From assembly GCA_043497085.1 (NCBI GenBank), contig JBIEKI010000008.1: a stretch of 64,000 nucleotides of DNA, one strand, 5' to 3'. The notes beneath the pieces are model-generated. The model was not told where the DNA came from, did no database searches, and worked only from the letters and a program-made list of their open reading frames with translations. Below are positions 24,994 to 33,749 of this stretch, piece after piece. Position numbers and translations under genes: made by a program. The first letter of the stretch is position 1. The number at the start of each line of letters is the position of its first letter. The stretch comes from Thalassobacillus sp043497085. GTDB taxonomy: Bacteria; Bacillota; Bacilli; Bacillales; Halobacillaceae.

Positions 24994-25613
24994 TCTTTCA
25001 ACTGATCCAGCGCTGCATATATATCTTCTTTGATGACAGGATTATAAAAGACGGCTGCTGGATGGTATAGCGGGATGACTGTGAATTTTTCATCTGTATA
25101 GGTATACTCTGAGCCTGTTTGATCTTTCAATTTTTTTATCGGTGTCTCGATGGATTTCCCCACTATCTCGGTCATTTTATCCTTACGACCTGTTAACCGT
25201 TCATAAGCGACACTGCCAAGTGCTATGATCCAGCGGGGCTTCATATGTTCAATTTGATAATCGAGAATAGGAGCGTGGGCCAGTATCTCTTTTTGATTAG
25301 GCTTTCGGTTGGCCTTACGCTTTCCTCCTGTTCCTTTCCTGGTTGTCTTGACCCATTTATAAGGGCGGCTGCGAACAGCACTGGTAATATAGACATCGTC
25401 CCTGGTCAGCCCAAGATAATCCAATTGCTTATCCAGCTCTTTCCCAGCCCGTCCGATAAATGGCTTTCCTTCCACTGCTTCTTTTTCTCCAGGAGCTTCT
25501 CCGACAATCATGATATCCCCATTTTCATTACCAGCTCCAATCACTAACCCCTCGGTATCGTAGGGAGCAATTCTTTCTTCAGCCAGTCGCAGTAACTCTT
25601 TTGGTAATTTCAT
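24978..25613 (-). CDS. Uracil-DNA glycosylase superfamily protein without Fe-S cysteines
   Basis: 211-aa protein with the family 4/5 glycosylase core: IMIVGEAPGEKEAVEGKPFIGRAG in two pieces (motif 1, about residues 34-57), an ITSAVRSRPYK segment where family 4 has a cysteine, WIIALGSVAYERLTG, and PLYHPAAVFYNP (motif 2). There is not one cysteine in the protein, so the [4Fe-4S] cluster of family 4 cannot form. Removal of uracil or another base from DNA is plausible but specificity is open. ATG 25613 is preferred for AAGGTGA before it. Confidence 0.82.
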   Translation of the reverse strand: MKLPKELLRLAEERIAPYDTEGLVIGAGNENGDIMIVGEAPGEKEAVEGKPFIGRAGKELDKQLDYLGLTRDDVYITSAVRSRPYKWVKTTRKGTGGKRKANRKPNQKEILAHAPILDYQIEHMKPRWIIALGSVAYERLTGRKDKMTEIVGKSIETPIKKLKDQTGSEYTYTDEKFTVIPLYHPAAVFYNPVIKEDIYAALDQLKDHLTK

Positions 25614-25778
25614 ATTCTCACCTTCATCCATTAATTTAGCTGCTCTATAACCGCAATGTTTCCCTTTTTATGTGAATTCAAAACAGCTCAGCACCCGCTG
25701 TCTCCCCTACATATCACATGGTATTCTAATTACTAGTGGTAAGGCTATGTTAACCATTTTTACTGATTTTTCCTCAGA

Positions 25779-25857
25779 GGCTTATTCAACTAAATGGCCG
25801 AAAAGTCGAAGACTTGATTTCGAGATGTTTGAGGATCTTAGGGTCGTTGGGGAAGGA
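25779..25857 (-). repeat. R1 repeat remnant, copy D
   Basis: GCTTATTCAACTAAA, GGCCG, AAGTCGAAGACTT and ATTTCGAGAT follow in the same order as at 43170-43215, but the palindromic core is missing. A 62-aa frame over it is spurious. Confidence 0.6.
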
Positions 25858-25868
25858 TAGCTATTAAA

Positions 25869-25910
25869 AATGCGCAAGGAAGCTCGAACGCTTCCTTGCG
25901 CATTTTTTTA
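25869..25910. terminator. Strong bidirectional terminator
   Basis: Perfect 15-bp stem AATGCGCAAGGAAGC with a 6-base loop and T runs on both strands, just after the cation exchanger gene. Confidence 0.9.
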
Positions 25911-26894
25911 CTTCATTAGGAACATTACAACAGTAGCTGCCAGATAGACACCAACTATTAATAGTGAAGGCAGGATATAGACAAACGTAGACCTAGGCTT
26001 TTTCCTGGTAATGCTGTATAAAACCAGCAGCACCGTTAAAATGGTCCCACCGCTAGTGACCATGTGGGTAGGCCCGGCGTGCTGGAATAAGTTATTTCCG
26101 AAATAAATTGCATCTGTAAAGGAAAGAAGCATGAGGTTGAATGCACTGCTTCCGAGCATTGAACTTACCGCCATATTGTAATTCCTTAACTTCAAGACAG
26201 TGGCAACACTGACAGCATCGGGCAGGGAAGTGCTTGCGCCTACCAGAATGGACCCAATAAAGGAAGTACCCAAACCGGTGATTTGAGCAATCTGATCTGC
26301 TGTGATGGTCAAAACAGAACCTGCAACCATTATTAATAAACCATAAATAATAAAGCGTAATACAACCTGGTTTTTAGAATGATCGTCAAAACGCCGGTTC
26401 TCTCTGGACCTCCGTTTAACTTTTTCTTCGGAACGGCTATTGATCCATTTGATTCCGCCAAAGTAAAGCAATACCAACACTACAGAGGTATAACCGACAT
26501 GATAAATCCCTTCTGGAAGCGTGAGGGATAGAGCCATCATGACGACCATGGTCATAAGAATCAATAAATAACTATATAATTTACTTTCCAGGTTCGTGTG
26601 GCCCATGATTTGCTGGCGGCGATAATGGATATCCAGTAAAGCCAATGCCAGGATATTAAAAAGATTACTGCCAAGCAAATTACCCATTGCTAAGTCAGGG
26701 CTATCAATCATGATAGCTGTGACACTTGACGTCAGTTCTGGCAATGAGATGGCTACCCCGATTATTATTCCGACGAAAGCAGACGAGGCTCTCGTCTTTT
26801 CTTTTACACCGTCTCCATACGATGCTAACTGCACAGCAAGGTAATACGCAGCTATAGCAGAAAGTATAAATAATACAAACATTAATATATCCAT
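25908..26894 (-). CDS. Sodium/calcium exchanger-family membrane protein
   Basis: 328-aa protein of about ten membrane helices with two Na_Ca_ex repeats. The alpha-repeat motifs are clear: GIAISLPELTSSVTA with GNLLGSNLFN in the first half and GASTSLPDAVSVATV with SSMLGSSAFNL in the second. Such proteins exchange cations, often Ca2+ for Na+ or H+, at the cell membrane. A charged loop (residues about 155-175, EEKVKRRSRENRR) divides the halves. GAGGAG precedes the ATG. Monocistronic. Confidence 0.88.
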   Translation of the reverse strand: MDILMFVLFILSAIAAYYLAVQLASYGDGVKEKTRASSAFVGIIIGVAISLPELTSSVTAIMIDSPDLAMGNLLGSNLFNILALALLDIHYRRQQIMGHTNLESKLYSYLLILMTMVVMMALSLTLPEGIYHVGYTSVVLVLLYFGGIKWINSRSEEKVKRRSRENRRFDDHSKNQVVLRFIIYGLLIMVAGSVLTITADQIAQITGLGTSFIGSILVGASTSLPDAVSVATVLKLRNYNMAVSSMLGSSAFNLMLLSFTDAIYFGNNLFQHAGPTHMVTSGGTILTVLLVLYSITRKKPRSTFVYILPSLLIVGVYLAATVVMFLMK

Positions 26895-27031
26895 AAACTA
26901 ACTCCTCGTGGTTGTCGTTAACCCTATTCCTTTACCACTGCTTGATTATTATAAAACCATTTGGATCAAAACAATGCGTAGAGGCACACCCCTACCAGGA
27001 AGTGTGCCTCCTACAAATTTTTTTATCTAAA

Positions 27032-28153
27032 TCACTCTTTAATGATGGCTTCTGAGACATCATACTCAGCAGGATCCAACTCTGTCTTCTCTCCAAGTGC
27101 CATCCTGGACAGCTCTGCTCCCAAATATGGTCCTACTGTGAGGCCGGAAGCACCCAGGCCATTAGCCATCAGAACACCTTCAAATCCAGGTACTTCCCCA
27201 AAGACTGGAAGAAAACCTGGGGTGAACGGCCGGAACCCTGCTTTTGCTTCTAACATCGTGCTATCCGCCAGACCAGGAGCTATCTGTAAGGCTTTATCAA
27301 AAATTTCATGCAATCCGCCAGCAGTCACCCGATGGTCAAACCCCACGCCGTCATCATGCGTCGCACCGACCACAATCCGTCCATTTTCAAAGGAGAGCAT
27401 ATATTGAGGTGTAGGAGGCATGACGACAGGCCATGCGCTTGTGTCTTCCCCGGGAATTTCTACATGGGCAATCTGGGCACGCTGAGGAGTAATATGGAGG
27501 TTTAGTCCCAGTGGACGAAACAGTTCTCCACCCCAGGCGCCTGCAGTGACAATTACTTTGTCTGCTAAAAGTCTGCTCCCATCTATTTCCGCTCCAGTTA
27601 CTCGATTACCTTCATGGATGAGGGAAGCATGCGAACGGTAAAAGACAGCGCCGTTTTTCTCAGCCGCTCGAATCAGCGCTTGCCTTATCGCCTTCCCATT
27701 GACACGGGCACCACCACTGACGTGCACAGAACCATATTCAGTCGATAAGGGTGGAAAGAGTGCTCTTGTTTCCTCTGGAGACAGCCGGGTAATCGTTCCA
27801 ATTTCCGGAGCGTCCTCCCTCCGTTTATAAGCGCGTTGTTCCATTTTCTCTAATTTGTCTTCATCGGTATGGAGGCTGATGGCTCCGACTTTCTCATAAC
27901 CGGTTTCTGTTTCTCCGTCCTCTTTTAGTTTATCGATCAACTCAGGGTAATACCTGGCTCCCCCTTTGGCCAGCCGGTACCATTTTTTATTACGCCGTTG
28001 AGAGAGCCACGGACATACGATCCCAGCAGCCGCATCCGTTGCCTGCCCTGGTTCTTCACGATCGATCAAGATCACCTTTGCCCCTGATTTCGCCAGATGA
28101 TAGGCAGTAGATGCTCCCAGGATCCCTGCTCCAATCACAATATATGACTGCAT
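27032..28153 (-). CDS. DAO-family FAD-dependent oxidoreductase
   Basis: 373-aa flavoenzyme. The dinucleotide motif VIGAGILGASTAYHLAKSGA is at the N-terminus followed by the FAD-ribose region ending in D/E (ILIDREEPG). The C-terminal part has the DAO fold (GRIVVGATHDDGVGFDH, GFRPFTPGFLPVFG, ANGLGASGLTVGP). The family oxidises amines or D-amino acids, like glycine oxidase or DadA. Without ThiO-cluster neighbours the substrate is open. AAAGGTG precedes the start. Confidence 0.88.
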   Translation of the reverse strand: MQSYIVIGAGILGASTAYHLAKSGAKVILIDREEPGQATDAAAGIVCPWLSQRRNKKWYRLAKGGARYYPELIDKLKEDGETETGYEKVGAISLHTDEDKLEKMEQRAYKRREDAPEIGTITRLSPEETRALFPPLSTEYGSVHVSGGARVNGKAIRQALIRAAEKNGAVFYRSHASLIHEGNRVTGAEIDGSRLLADKVIVTAGAWGGELFRPLGLNLHITPQRAQIAHVEIPGEDTSAWPVVMPPTPQYMLSFENGRIVVGATHDDGVGFDHRVTAGGLHEIFDKALQIAPGLADSTMLEAKAGFRPFTPGFLPVFGEVPGFEGVLMANGLGASGLTVGPYLGAELSRMALGEKTELDPAEYDVSEAIIKE

Positions 28154-28217
28154 TTAAAAACACCTTTTCTGTTTATGTCTAATCATCTAGCTATTCTACA
28201 AGACATTAGCGAGAGTC

Positions 28218-28721
28218 TCAATCCTGGCTCTCCGTCTCCCGTACTGGAAAATGAAGGGTAAACATCGTCTGTGATCCCGTATAAGGCTCATAAAGCTCAA
28301 AACCAAACCCTTTTATTTGCTCATAACCGTTTTGCTTGATCCATTTGTGTAAAAATTGATAAGGATCAAACTCATGCTCAGCAGGGTTGAATTGCAAAGT
28401 GGCATACTGGTGGTCAGGAAACGTTCTGGCAACCATTCCAGGTGGAAGAACGTCATGGCTGTCCACTTCCACCCCAGCCATCCAGGTAAATGGTTCTGTT
28501 TCCGGATTCCAGTTGGGTGGGTCTATAAACATTCCATAAGAAACCGGGGCATTCACTCGGTTTTCAATATCGACGATTCTTGCCGTATGAAACTCCTCGA
28601 CCAGCCGTGGAATTTTTACATCCTTTTCCGCCATGGTTGTCTCAAAAGCTAATCCAATAATTTTGAATGCTTTTTTACTGATGACTTTCGGCTCAACCAT
28701 TGTCTTTACTTTTCCGTTCAT
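28218..28721 (-). CDS. GyrI-like small-molecule-binding protein
   Basis: 167-aa protein with the SHS2/GyrI fold typical of effector-binding domains (AraC_E_bind): KAFKIIGLAFETTMA at the start, SYGMFIDPPNWNPETEPFTWMAGVEV in the middle, and HEFDPYQFLHKWIKQNGY and FELYEPY at the end. Standing alone without a DNA-binding domain, it may bind or neutralise a small hydrophobic compound. AAGGAGG precedes the ATG. It is 64 bases upstream of the oxidase gene on the same strand and may share its transcript. Confidence 0.8.
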   Translation of the reverse strand: MNGKVKTMVEPKVISKKAFKIIGLAFETTMAEKDVKIPRLVEEFHTARIVDIENRVNAPVSYGMFIDPPNWNPETEPFTWMAGVEVDSHDVLPPGMVARTFPDHQYATLQFNPAEHEFDPYQFLHKWIKQNGYEQIKGFGFELYEPYTGSQTMFTLHFPVRETESQD

Positions 28722-28897
28722 GTCGAATCTCCTCCTTATTTCAAAGAAGTTCTAGACACGGTTAGTAATTCCTTCCATATCACTAAAAATCATTCCTTGT
28801 ACTCACAAAAATGCATCCATCGCACCGTAAATATTTCAATAGCAAACCAGAAAACTGCTATGATGAAGGATACAAATAACTACGGGAGGAACTTCAA

Positions 28898-29323
28898 ATG
28901 AAATATGAACTGGATCACATTGGAATTGCGGTGCGGAACCTGGATGAAAGTGTCCAATTTTACCAACATATACTTGGGGGTCAATTGGTCGACCGCTACC
29001 GAAGCGAGGCCAAAGGGGTGGAAAGTGAGATAGCTGTAATAGAAATTAATGGTAACCGAACGGAGCTGCTGGCACCTACGAATAACACTACTTCTCCAAT
29101 CGCCCGCTTCATCAAGCAAAAAGGTAAGGGAGTCCATCATATCGCCTACCATGTCCACGATTTGGATGAAGCCCTGGAAACACTACAGCAGCAAGGAATT
29201 CGAACATTGGAGGAAACATTACGGACCAATAAACATGGCAGAAGATTGATCTACCTCAATCCTGCTGATACCGGAGGGACAATCATTGAATACTGTGATT
29301 ACCCTAATGAAAGAAAACCTTAA
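28898..29323 (+). CDS. VOC-family protein, methylmalonyl-CoA epimerase-like
   Basis: 141-aa vicinal-oxygen-chelate protein with both beta-alpha-beta-beta-beta repeats. The metal ligands expected of methylmalonyl-CoA epimerases are visible: H7 in LDHIGIAVRNLDE, the second histidine in GVHHIAYHV, and the glutamate in GGTIIEYC. No mutase is in the window, so an epimerase role is only a family guess. GGGAGG precedes the ATG and a good terminator follows. Confidence 0.83.
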   Translation: MKYELDHIGIAVRNLDESVQFYQHILGGQLVDRYRSEAKGVESEIAVIEINGNRTELLAPTNNTTSPIARFIKQKGKGVHHIAYHVHDLDEALETLQQQGIRTLEETLRTNKHGRRLIYLNPADTGGTIIEYCDYPNERKP

Positions 29324-29350
29324 CCAGATCTGGTCAAGGTTTTCTTTTTA
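29314..29350 (+). terminator. Terminator of the VOC gene
   Basis: Stem AAAACCTT-ACCAGA / TCTGGT-AAGGTTTT followed by CTTTTT. It overlaps the last codons. Confidence 0.85.
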
Positions 29351-29432
29351 TTTGAACCCGCTAGGCGAATACTCTCCCTTTTTCCTTCAACTAAACATAA
29401 CCTAAACTAAATAACTATAGGAGGAAACTGAC

Positions 29433-29726
29433 ATGTCCGGCTACCAAAGTGATTTTACATTGGAAAGGGGTCTTTGTGTATTTCCCGGCTATAATTGGTG
29501 CGGACCAGGGTGCAGCGGACCCGGTGCACCAGTGAATGGTGTGGATACATGTTGTATGTATCATGACATTTGCTATCAACAATACGGCGCATCTTGCTTC
29601 TGTGATCGTGCCTTCATGGATTGCCTCCGGGCAAAAATCAACCCTTATACACTAGAGGGACGCCATGCAAACACCATCTATAACTATATGAAATTTCAAC
29701 AGCTGTTTACTTGTTTATTCCGTTAA
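29433..29726 (+). CDS. Cysteine-rich phospholipase A2-like mini-protein
   Basis: 97-aa protein with the hallmarks of the secretory phospholipase A2 core: a glycine-rich calcium loop YNWCGPGCSGPG (20-31), the active-site pair in DTCCMYHDICY (H44, D45) and a downstream CDRAFMDC with D58. Nine cysteines to residue 64 and one near the end suggest disulfides, yet no signal peptide is seen. Similar short proteins occur in spore-formers and share the fold with parvovirus VP1 lipases. Lipolytic activity is likely but unproven. GGAGG precedes the ATG. Confidence 0.8.
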   Translation: MSGYQSDFTLERGLCVFPGYNWCGPGCSGPGAPVNGVDTCCMYHDICYQQYGASCFCDRAFMDCLRAKINPYTLEGRHANTIYNYMKFQQLFTCLFR

Positions 29727-29768
29727 AAAAGAGTAAAGCGACGATAATAAGTCGCTTTACTCTTTTTT
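29727..29768. terminator. Bidirectional terminator
   Basis: Stem GAGTAAAGCGAC / GTCGCTTTACTC with an 8-base loop and T runs either way, between convergent genes. Confidence 0.9.
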
Positions 29769-29987
29769 CTACTTCCGTATTTTATTTTGCTCTGTTCGTT
29801 GTTTGTTGATCGCTTCACGGACGTGATACAACTCAGCGAATATCGCCGTAAGCAGAATTGTGATGATACTTAAGAAAATCGAATAAATACCCAGGTGGAC
29901 ATCGCCGAAGATAAGACCCACCATAAGTCCGATGAATACTCCGATACCGATATAAAGTAAGATTTTTTGAAAAGTTACCGAATACAT
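29769..29987 (-). CDS. Small membrane protein, two helices
   Basis: 72-aa protein with two hydrophobic segments (about residues 9-27 and 33-52) and a basic polar C-terminus (REAINKQRTEQNKIRK). I do not recognise a family beyond small uncharacterised membrane proteins. AAGGAGAG is 7 bases before ATG, which supports expression. It shares a terminator with the convergent phospholipase-like gene. It faces away from the pflB promoter region. Confidence 0.7.
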   Translation of the reverse strand: MYSVTFQKILLYIGIGVFIGLMVGLIFGDVHLGIYSIFLSIITILLTAIFAELYHVREAINKQRTEQNKIRK

Positions 29988-30141
29988 CCAATCTCTCCTT
30001 CTCTGTCTGCGATTTCATCCTCTATTCTTCCATACCCTATAAGGAGACGGTTTAACACCTCTACCTCTTCCAACTTCTTTAACGGAAAATGCGCACCTTC
30101 CTTACATGGAGGTTGTCCAGGTTTTCTGAAATTATGAATTT

Positions 30142-30211
30142 ATTAGCCATTATTTGATGACATGAGCCAAATTCAATATTTATTGGCTATTTTTAATTTA
30201 TATTGGCTAAT
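30142..30211. promoter_or_regulatory. Four phased half-sites upstream of pflB
   Basis: AGCCA occurs at 30145-30149 and 30165-30169, and its inverse TGGCT at 30184-30188 and 30204-30208. Centre spacings are 20, 19 and 20 bases, so all lie on one helix face in mirror order. The outer pair extends to ATTAGCCA / TGGCTAAT. A regulator binding as two dimers is suggested. The remainder of 29988-30141 holds nothing else I can name. Confidence 0.55.
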
Positions 30212-30263
30212 TCCTGAATTTAATGCTAAACCACAGTCCTGGAAAATGTTCACATAATCTCCA

Positions 30264-30306
30264 AATGTGAAATGATTCACAATTAGATTTTTATTTTACA
30301 ATAAAT
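30264..30306 (+). promoter_or_regulatory. FNR/Rex-like box and promoter of pflB
   Basis: TGTGA-N6-TCACA at 30266-30281 matches the FNR consensus exactly. The same bases fit the Rex pattern TTGTGAA-N4-TTCACAA with one mismatch. A likely -10, ATAAAT, lies at 30301-30306, which puts the box near -41, the class II activator position. Half-site TGTTCACA is at 30248-30255. Confidence 0.65.
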
Positions 30307-30346
30307 ACATAACCAGAATGATCATTACAGAAAGGAAGGGATTAAC

Positions 30347-32599
30347 ATGACGACTGTTATGGCCCTGCCACAAGCATGGAGAACTTTTACTGATGGTAAA
30401 TGGCAAAATGAAATTGATGTCCGAGATTTTATTGTCCGCAACTATACTCTTTATACCGGAGATGATGCATTCCTCGCCGGTCCTACTAATGAGACAACGA
30501 AACTATGGAAGCAAGTGATGGAGCTTACGGTGGAAGAACGTGAGCGCGGAGGCGTATGGGATATGGATACCAAAACCCCTTCGTCGATCACTTCGCACCG
30601 CCCTGGCTATCTAAATCAAGAAATTGAAAAAATTGTGGGTGTGCAAACCAATCAGCCTTTCAAACGCTCGATGCAGCCTTATGGTGGAATAAGGATGGCC
30701 AAACAGTCCTGTGAATCCTATGGTTATACACTCGACGAAGATACCGAACGAATTTTTACCGATTTCCGGAAAACTCACAACCAGGGTGTCTTTGATGTCT
30801 ACACACCAGAAATGAAGCTGGCAAGGAAAGTCGGCATCATAACAGGTCTGCCGGACGCATACGGAAGAGGACGCATCATCGGCGACTATCGTAGAGTGCC
30901 GCTTTATGGGGTTGACTTCTTAATAGAAAAGAAACAACAAGACTATCACCAGCTCGGGGCAGACGGTGTGATGTCAGAAGACATCCTGCGTGAACGGGAA
31001 GAACATGCTGAGCAAATCCGCGCCCTGCATGAACTGAAAGAAATGGCCACAAGTTATGGGTTTGATATCTCCCGCCCAGCTGTCAATGCCCAGGAAGCAT
31101 TCCAATGGCTATATTTCGCCTACTTAGCTGCAACTAAAGAGCAAAATGGAGCGGCGATGAGCCTTGGCAGAGTTTCTACTTTTCTTGATATCTATATGGA
31201 GCGGGATTTAAAAGAAGGCGTTTTGACCGAAGAAGAAGCTCAGGAATTAGTCGACCATTTTGTCATGAAGCTGCGGTTAATCAAATTTGCGCGCACGCCT
31301 GAATACAACGAACTTTTCAGTGGAGATCCGACATGGGTGACGGAATCGATCGGTGGAGTGAGTGTCCATGGCGATCCATTAGTTACGAAGAACTCGTTCC
31401 GATTCTTGCATACCCTGACTAACCTTGGTCCCGCTCCTGAGCCTAACTTGACTGTATTATGGTCCACAAAGCTGCCAGAAAAGTTCAAGCAATACTGTGC
31501 GAAGGTTTCGATTGAATCCAGCTCGATTCAATATGAAAATGATGATCTCATGTGTGAGCATTACGGCGATGACTATGGTATAGCCTGCTGCGTGAGTGCC
31601 ATGGAGATTGGCAAACAAATGCAGTTTTTCGGAGCACGTGTCAACTTGGCAAAAGCTTTACTTTACGCTATCAATGGCGGCATTGATGAACGATTGAACG
31701 TACAGATGACTCCTCCATTCCGGCCAGTGACTGATGACATTTTAAAATACGAGGAAGTGCGGGAAAAGTACGATAATGTTTTAGATTGGCTGGCTAAGTT
31801 GTATATGAATACGCTGAACGCCATCCATTATATGCACGATAAATATGCTTACGAACGAATCGAAATGGCCCTTCATGACCAAAAAGTTTTGCGTACGATG
31901 GCTGGGGGCATCGCTGGATTAAGTGTTGTGGCTGATAGCCTGAGCGCGATCAAGCACGCAAAAGTCCACGTCATTCGCGATCAGAATGGGCTGGCAGTCG
32001 ATTATGAAGTCGTGGGTGATTATCCTAAATATGGAAACAATGATGGCCGTGTCGATGATATTGCTGTCGATATCGTCAAAACGTTCATGAATAAATTCAA
32101 ACAGCATAAGGCATACAGGGATGCCGTACCTACTATTTCAATTTTGACCATTACCTCCAATGTCGTGTACGGAAAGAAAACAGGCAGCACGCCAGACGGC
32201 CGTAAAGCTGGAACACCATTTGCACCAGGAGCCAATCCATTACACGGCAGAGACGAATCAGGAGCGCTGGCATCCTTGAACAGTGTCGCTAAAATACCTT
32301 ACGAATACGCTTTAGATGGCATATCCAATACATTCAGTTTTGTTCCAAAAGCGCTTGGACGTACACTGAACGATCGAATCGATAACCTGGTATCCATTTT
32401 AGACGGCTATGCCATTAAGGAAGGGCACCATTTGAACATCAATGTATTTGAACGGGAAACATTGTTGGATGCCATGGATCATCCAGAAAAATATCCGCAG
32501 CTTACTATCCGGGTTTCTGGCTATGCTGTCAATTTTGTAAAGCTGACTCGTGAACAGCAGTTGGATGTCATTAACCGTACATTCCATGAAAAAATATAG
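30347..32599 (+). CDS. pflB: Formate acetyltransferase (pyruvate formate-lyase)
   Basis: 750-aa glycyl radical enzyme that splits pyruvate with CoA into acetyl-CoA and formate under anaerobic conditions. The adjacent active-site cysteines are in GIACCVSAME, and the radical glycine is G725 in RVSGYAVNF, close to the C-terminus as usual. Length matches the E. coli and Bacilli enzymes. GAAAGGAAGGG precedes the ATG. It heads an operon with adhP and the activase gene, which is frameshifted; without an activase this enzyme would remain inactive. Confidence 0.96.
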   Translation: MTTVMALPQAWRTFTDGKWQNEIDVRDFIVRNYTLYTGDDAFLAGPTNETTKLWKQVMELTVEERERGGVWDMDTKTPSSITSHRPGYLNQEIEKIVGVQTNQPFKRSMQPYGGIRMAKQSCESYGYTLDEDTERIFTDFRKTHNQGVFDVYTPEMKLARKVGIITGLPDAYGRGRIIGDYRRVPLYGVDFLIEKKQQDYHQLGADGVMSEDILREREEHAEQIRALHELKEMATSYGFDISRPAVNAQEAFQWLYFAYLAATKEQNGAAMSLGRVSTFLDIYMERDLKEGVLTEEEAQELVDHFVMKLRLIKFARTPEYNELFSGDPTWVTESIGGVSVHGDPLVTKNSFRFLHTLTNLGPAPEPNLTVLWSTKLPEKFKQYCAKVSIESSSIQYENDDLMCEHYGDDYGIACCVSAMEIGKQMQFFGARVNLAKALLYAINGGIDERLNVQMTPPFRPVTDDILKYEEVREKYDNVLDWLAKLYMNTLNAIHYMHDKYAYERIEMALHDQKVLRTMAGGIAGLSVVADSLSAIKHAKVHVIRDQNGLAVDYEVVGDYPKYGNNDGRVDDIAVDIVKTFMNKFKQHKAYRDAVPTISILTITSNVVYGKKTGSTPDGRKAGTPFAPGANPLHGRDESGALASLNSVAKIPYEYALDGISNTFSFVPKALGRTLNDRIDNLVSILDGYAIKEGHHLNINVFERETLLDAMDHPEKYPQLTIRVSGYAVNFVKLTREQQLDVINRTFHEKI

Positions 32600-32628
32600 C
32601 GTTTTAAATTCGAAGGAGGAAATTAATC

Positions 32629-33699
32629 ATGTGCGACCACCATCAATCAACGCAAACATTAACAAAGGACATGAACACAAAGACGATGAAAGCGGCAGTT
32701 GTCCGCCGATTTAAAGAAGATTTACAGATTGAAGACGTCTCCATCCCCCATGTTTCACCTGGTGAAGTACTTGTCCAAATCAAAGCATGCGGTGTGTGTC
32801 ATACTGACCTTCATGCTGCCCATGGAGATTGGAAAGTAAAACCGAAACTCCCTTTGATTCCAGGGCACGAAGGTGTGGGCGAAGTCATTGTAGTCGGCGA
32901 TGGGGTGACTCACCTCCAAAAAGGTGATCGTGTCGGCATCCCGTGGCTATATAGTGCCTGCGGCCACTGTGAGTACTGTCTGACCGGGCGGGAAACATTA
33001 TGCCATAACCAGCAAAATGCCGGATATTCAGTCGATGGAGGTTATGCGGAATATTGTATTGCAGCTGCCGATTATGCTGTAAAACTTCCTGATAATCTAA
33101 ATTATGTTGAAGCTGCCCCAATTTTTTGTGCAGGTGTGACTACCTACAAAGCTCTTAAAGTTGGAGAAGCAAAACCCGGTGACTGGGTTGCCATTTATGG
33201 TATCGGCGGCCTTGGACATGTCGCCGTCCAATACGCTAAGGCTATGGGCTACAATGTAGTAGCTGTTGATACCCATGACGAGAAACTCAAGCTGGCTCAG
33301 GAGCTTGGCGCTGACCTGGTGGTTAACCCGCTTATTGAAAATTCAAGTGAATTTATTCAACGGGAGGTCGGAGGCGCACAAGCAACCATTTGTACAGCCG
33401 TATCTAAAAAAGCATTCGATGAAGCCTATTATTCCGTTAAACGTGGAGGTAAATGCGTTGCGGTTGGGCTTCCGCCGGAAATGATCGAGATACCAATCTT
33501 TGACACCGTATTGAATGCAGTCAGTGTGGTAGGAAGCATTGTAGGAACAAGAAAAGATCTTATAGAAGCATTGGAATTTGCAGCACAAGGAAAAGTAAAA
33601 ACCATCGTCCAAACAGCGAAACTTGAAGACATCAACCAAATATTTTCTGATTTAGAAGAAGGTAAAATCAACGGACGGATCGTGTTGGATATGCAATAG
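32629..33699 (+). CDS. adhP: Zinc-dependent alcohol dehydrogenase
   Basis: 356-aa medium-chain dehydrogenase. Catalytic zinc ligands are in CGVCHTDLHAAHGDW and GHEGVGEV; the structural zinc cysteines are in SACGHCEYCLTGRETLC; GIGGLGHVAVQYAKAMG is the NAD-binding motif. It reduces acetaldehyde to ethanol, closing the fermentative NADH balance. The N-terminus is extended by about 19 residues (with CDHHQS) relative to other AdhP proteins, but AAGGAGG before the first ATG supports it. It lies between pflB and pflA, an unusual arrangement. A GGAGGG/CCCTCC hairpin follows at 33708-33722. Confidence 0.92.
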   Translation: MCDHHQSTQTLTKDMNTKTMKAAVVRRFKEDLQIEDVSIPHVSPGEVLVQIKACGVCHTDLHAAHGDWKVKPKLPLIPGHEGVGEVIVVGDGVTHLQKGDRVGIPWLYSACGHCEYCLTGRETLCHNQQNAGYSVDGGYAEYCIAAADYAVKLPDNLNYVEAAPIFCAGVTTYKALKVGEAKPGDWVAIYGIGGLGHVAVQYAKAMGYNVVAVDTHDEKLKLAQELGADLVVNPLIENSSEFIQREVGGAQATICTAVSKKAFDEAYYSVKRGGKCVAVGLPPEMIEIPIFDTVLNAVSVVGSIVGTRKDLIEALEFAAQGKVKTIVQTAKLEDINQIFSDLEEGKINGRIVLDMQ

Positions 33700-33749
33700 A
33701 AAAAAAGGAGGGCTTCCCTCCTGCTCAACAGATACAGGGAGGTATTTTT

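Noticed and set aside
25672..25860. 62-aa reading frame
   Set aside because: No ribosome site, and the second half is an R1 remnant.
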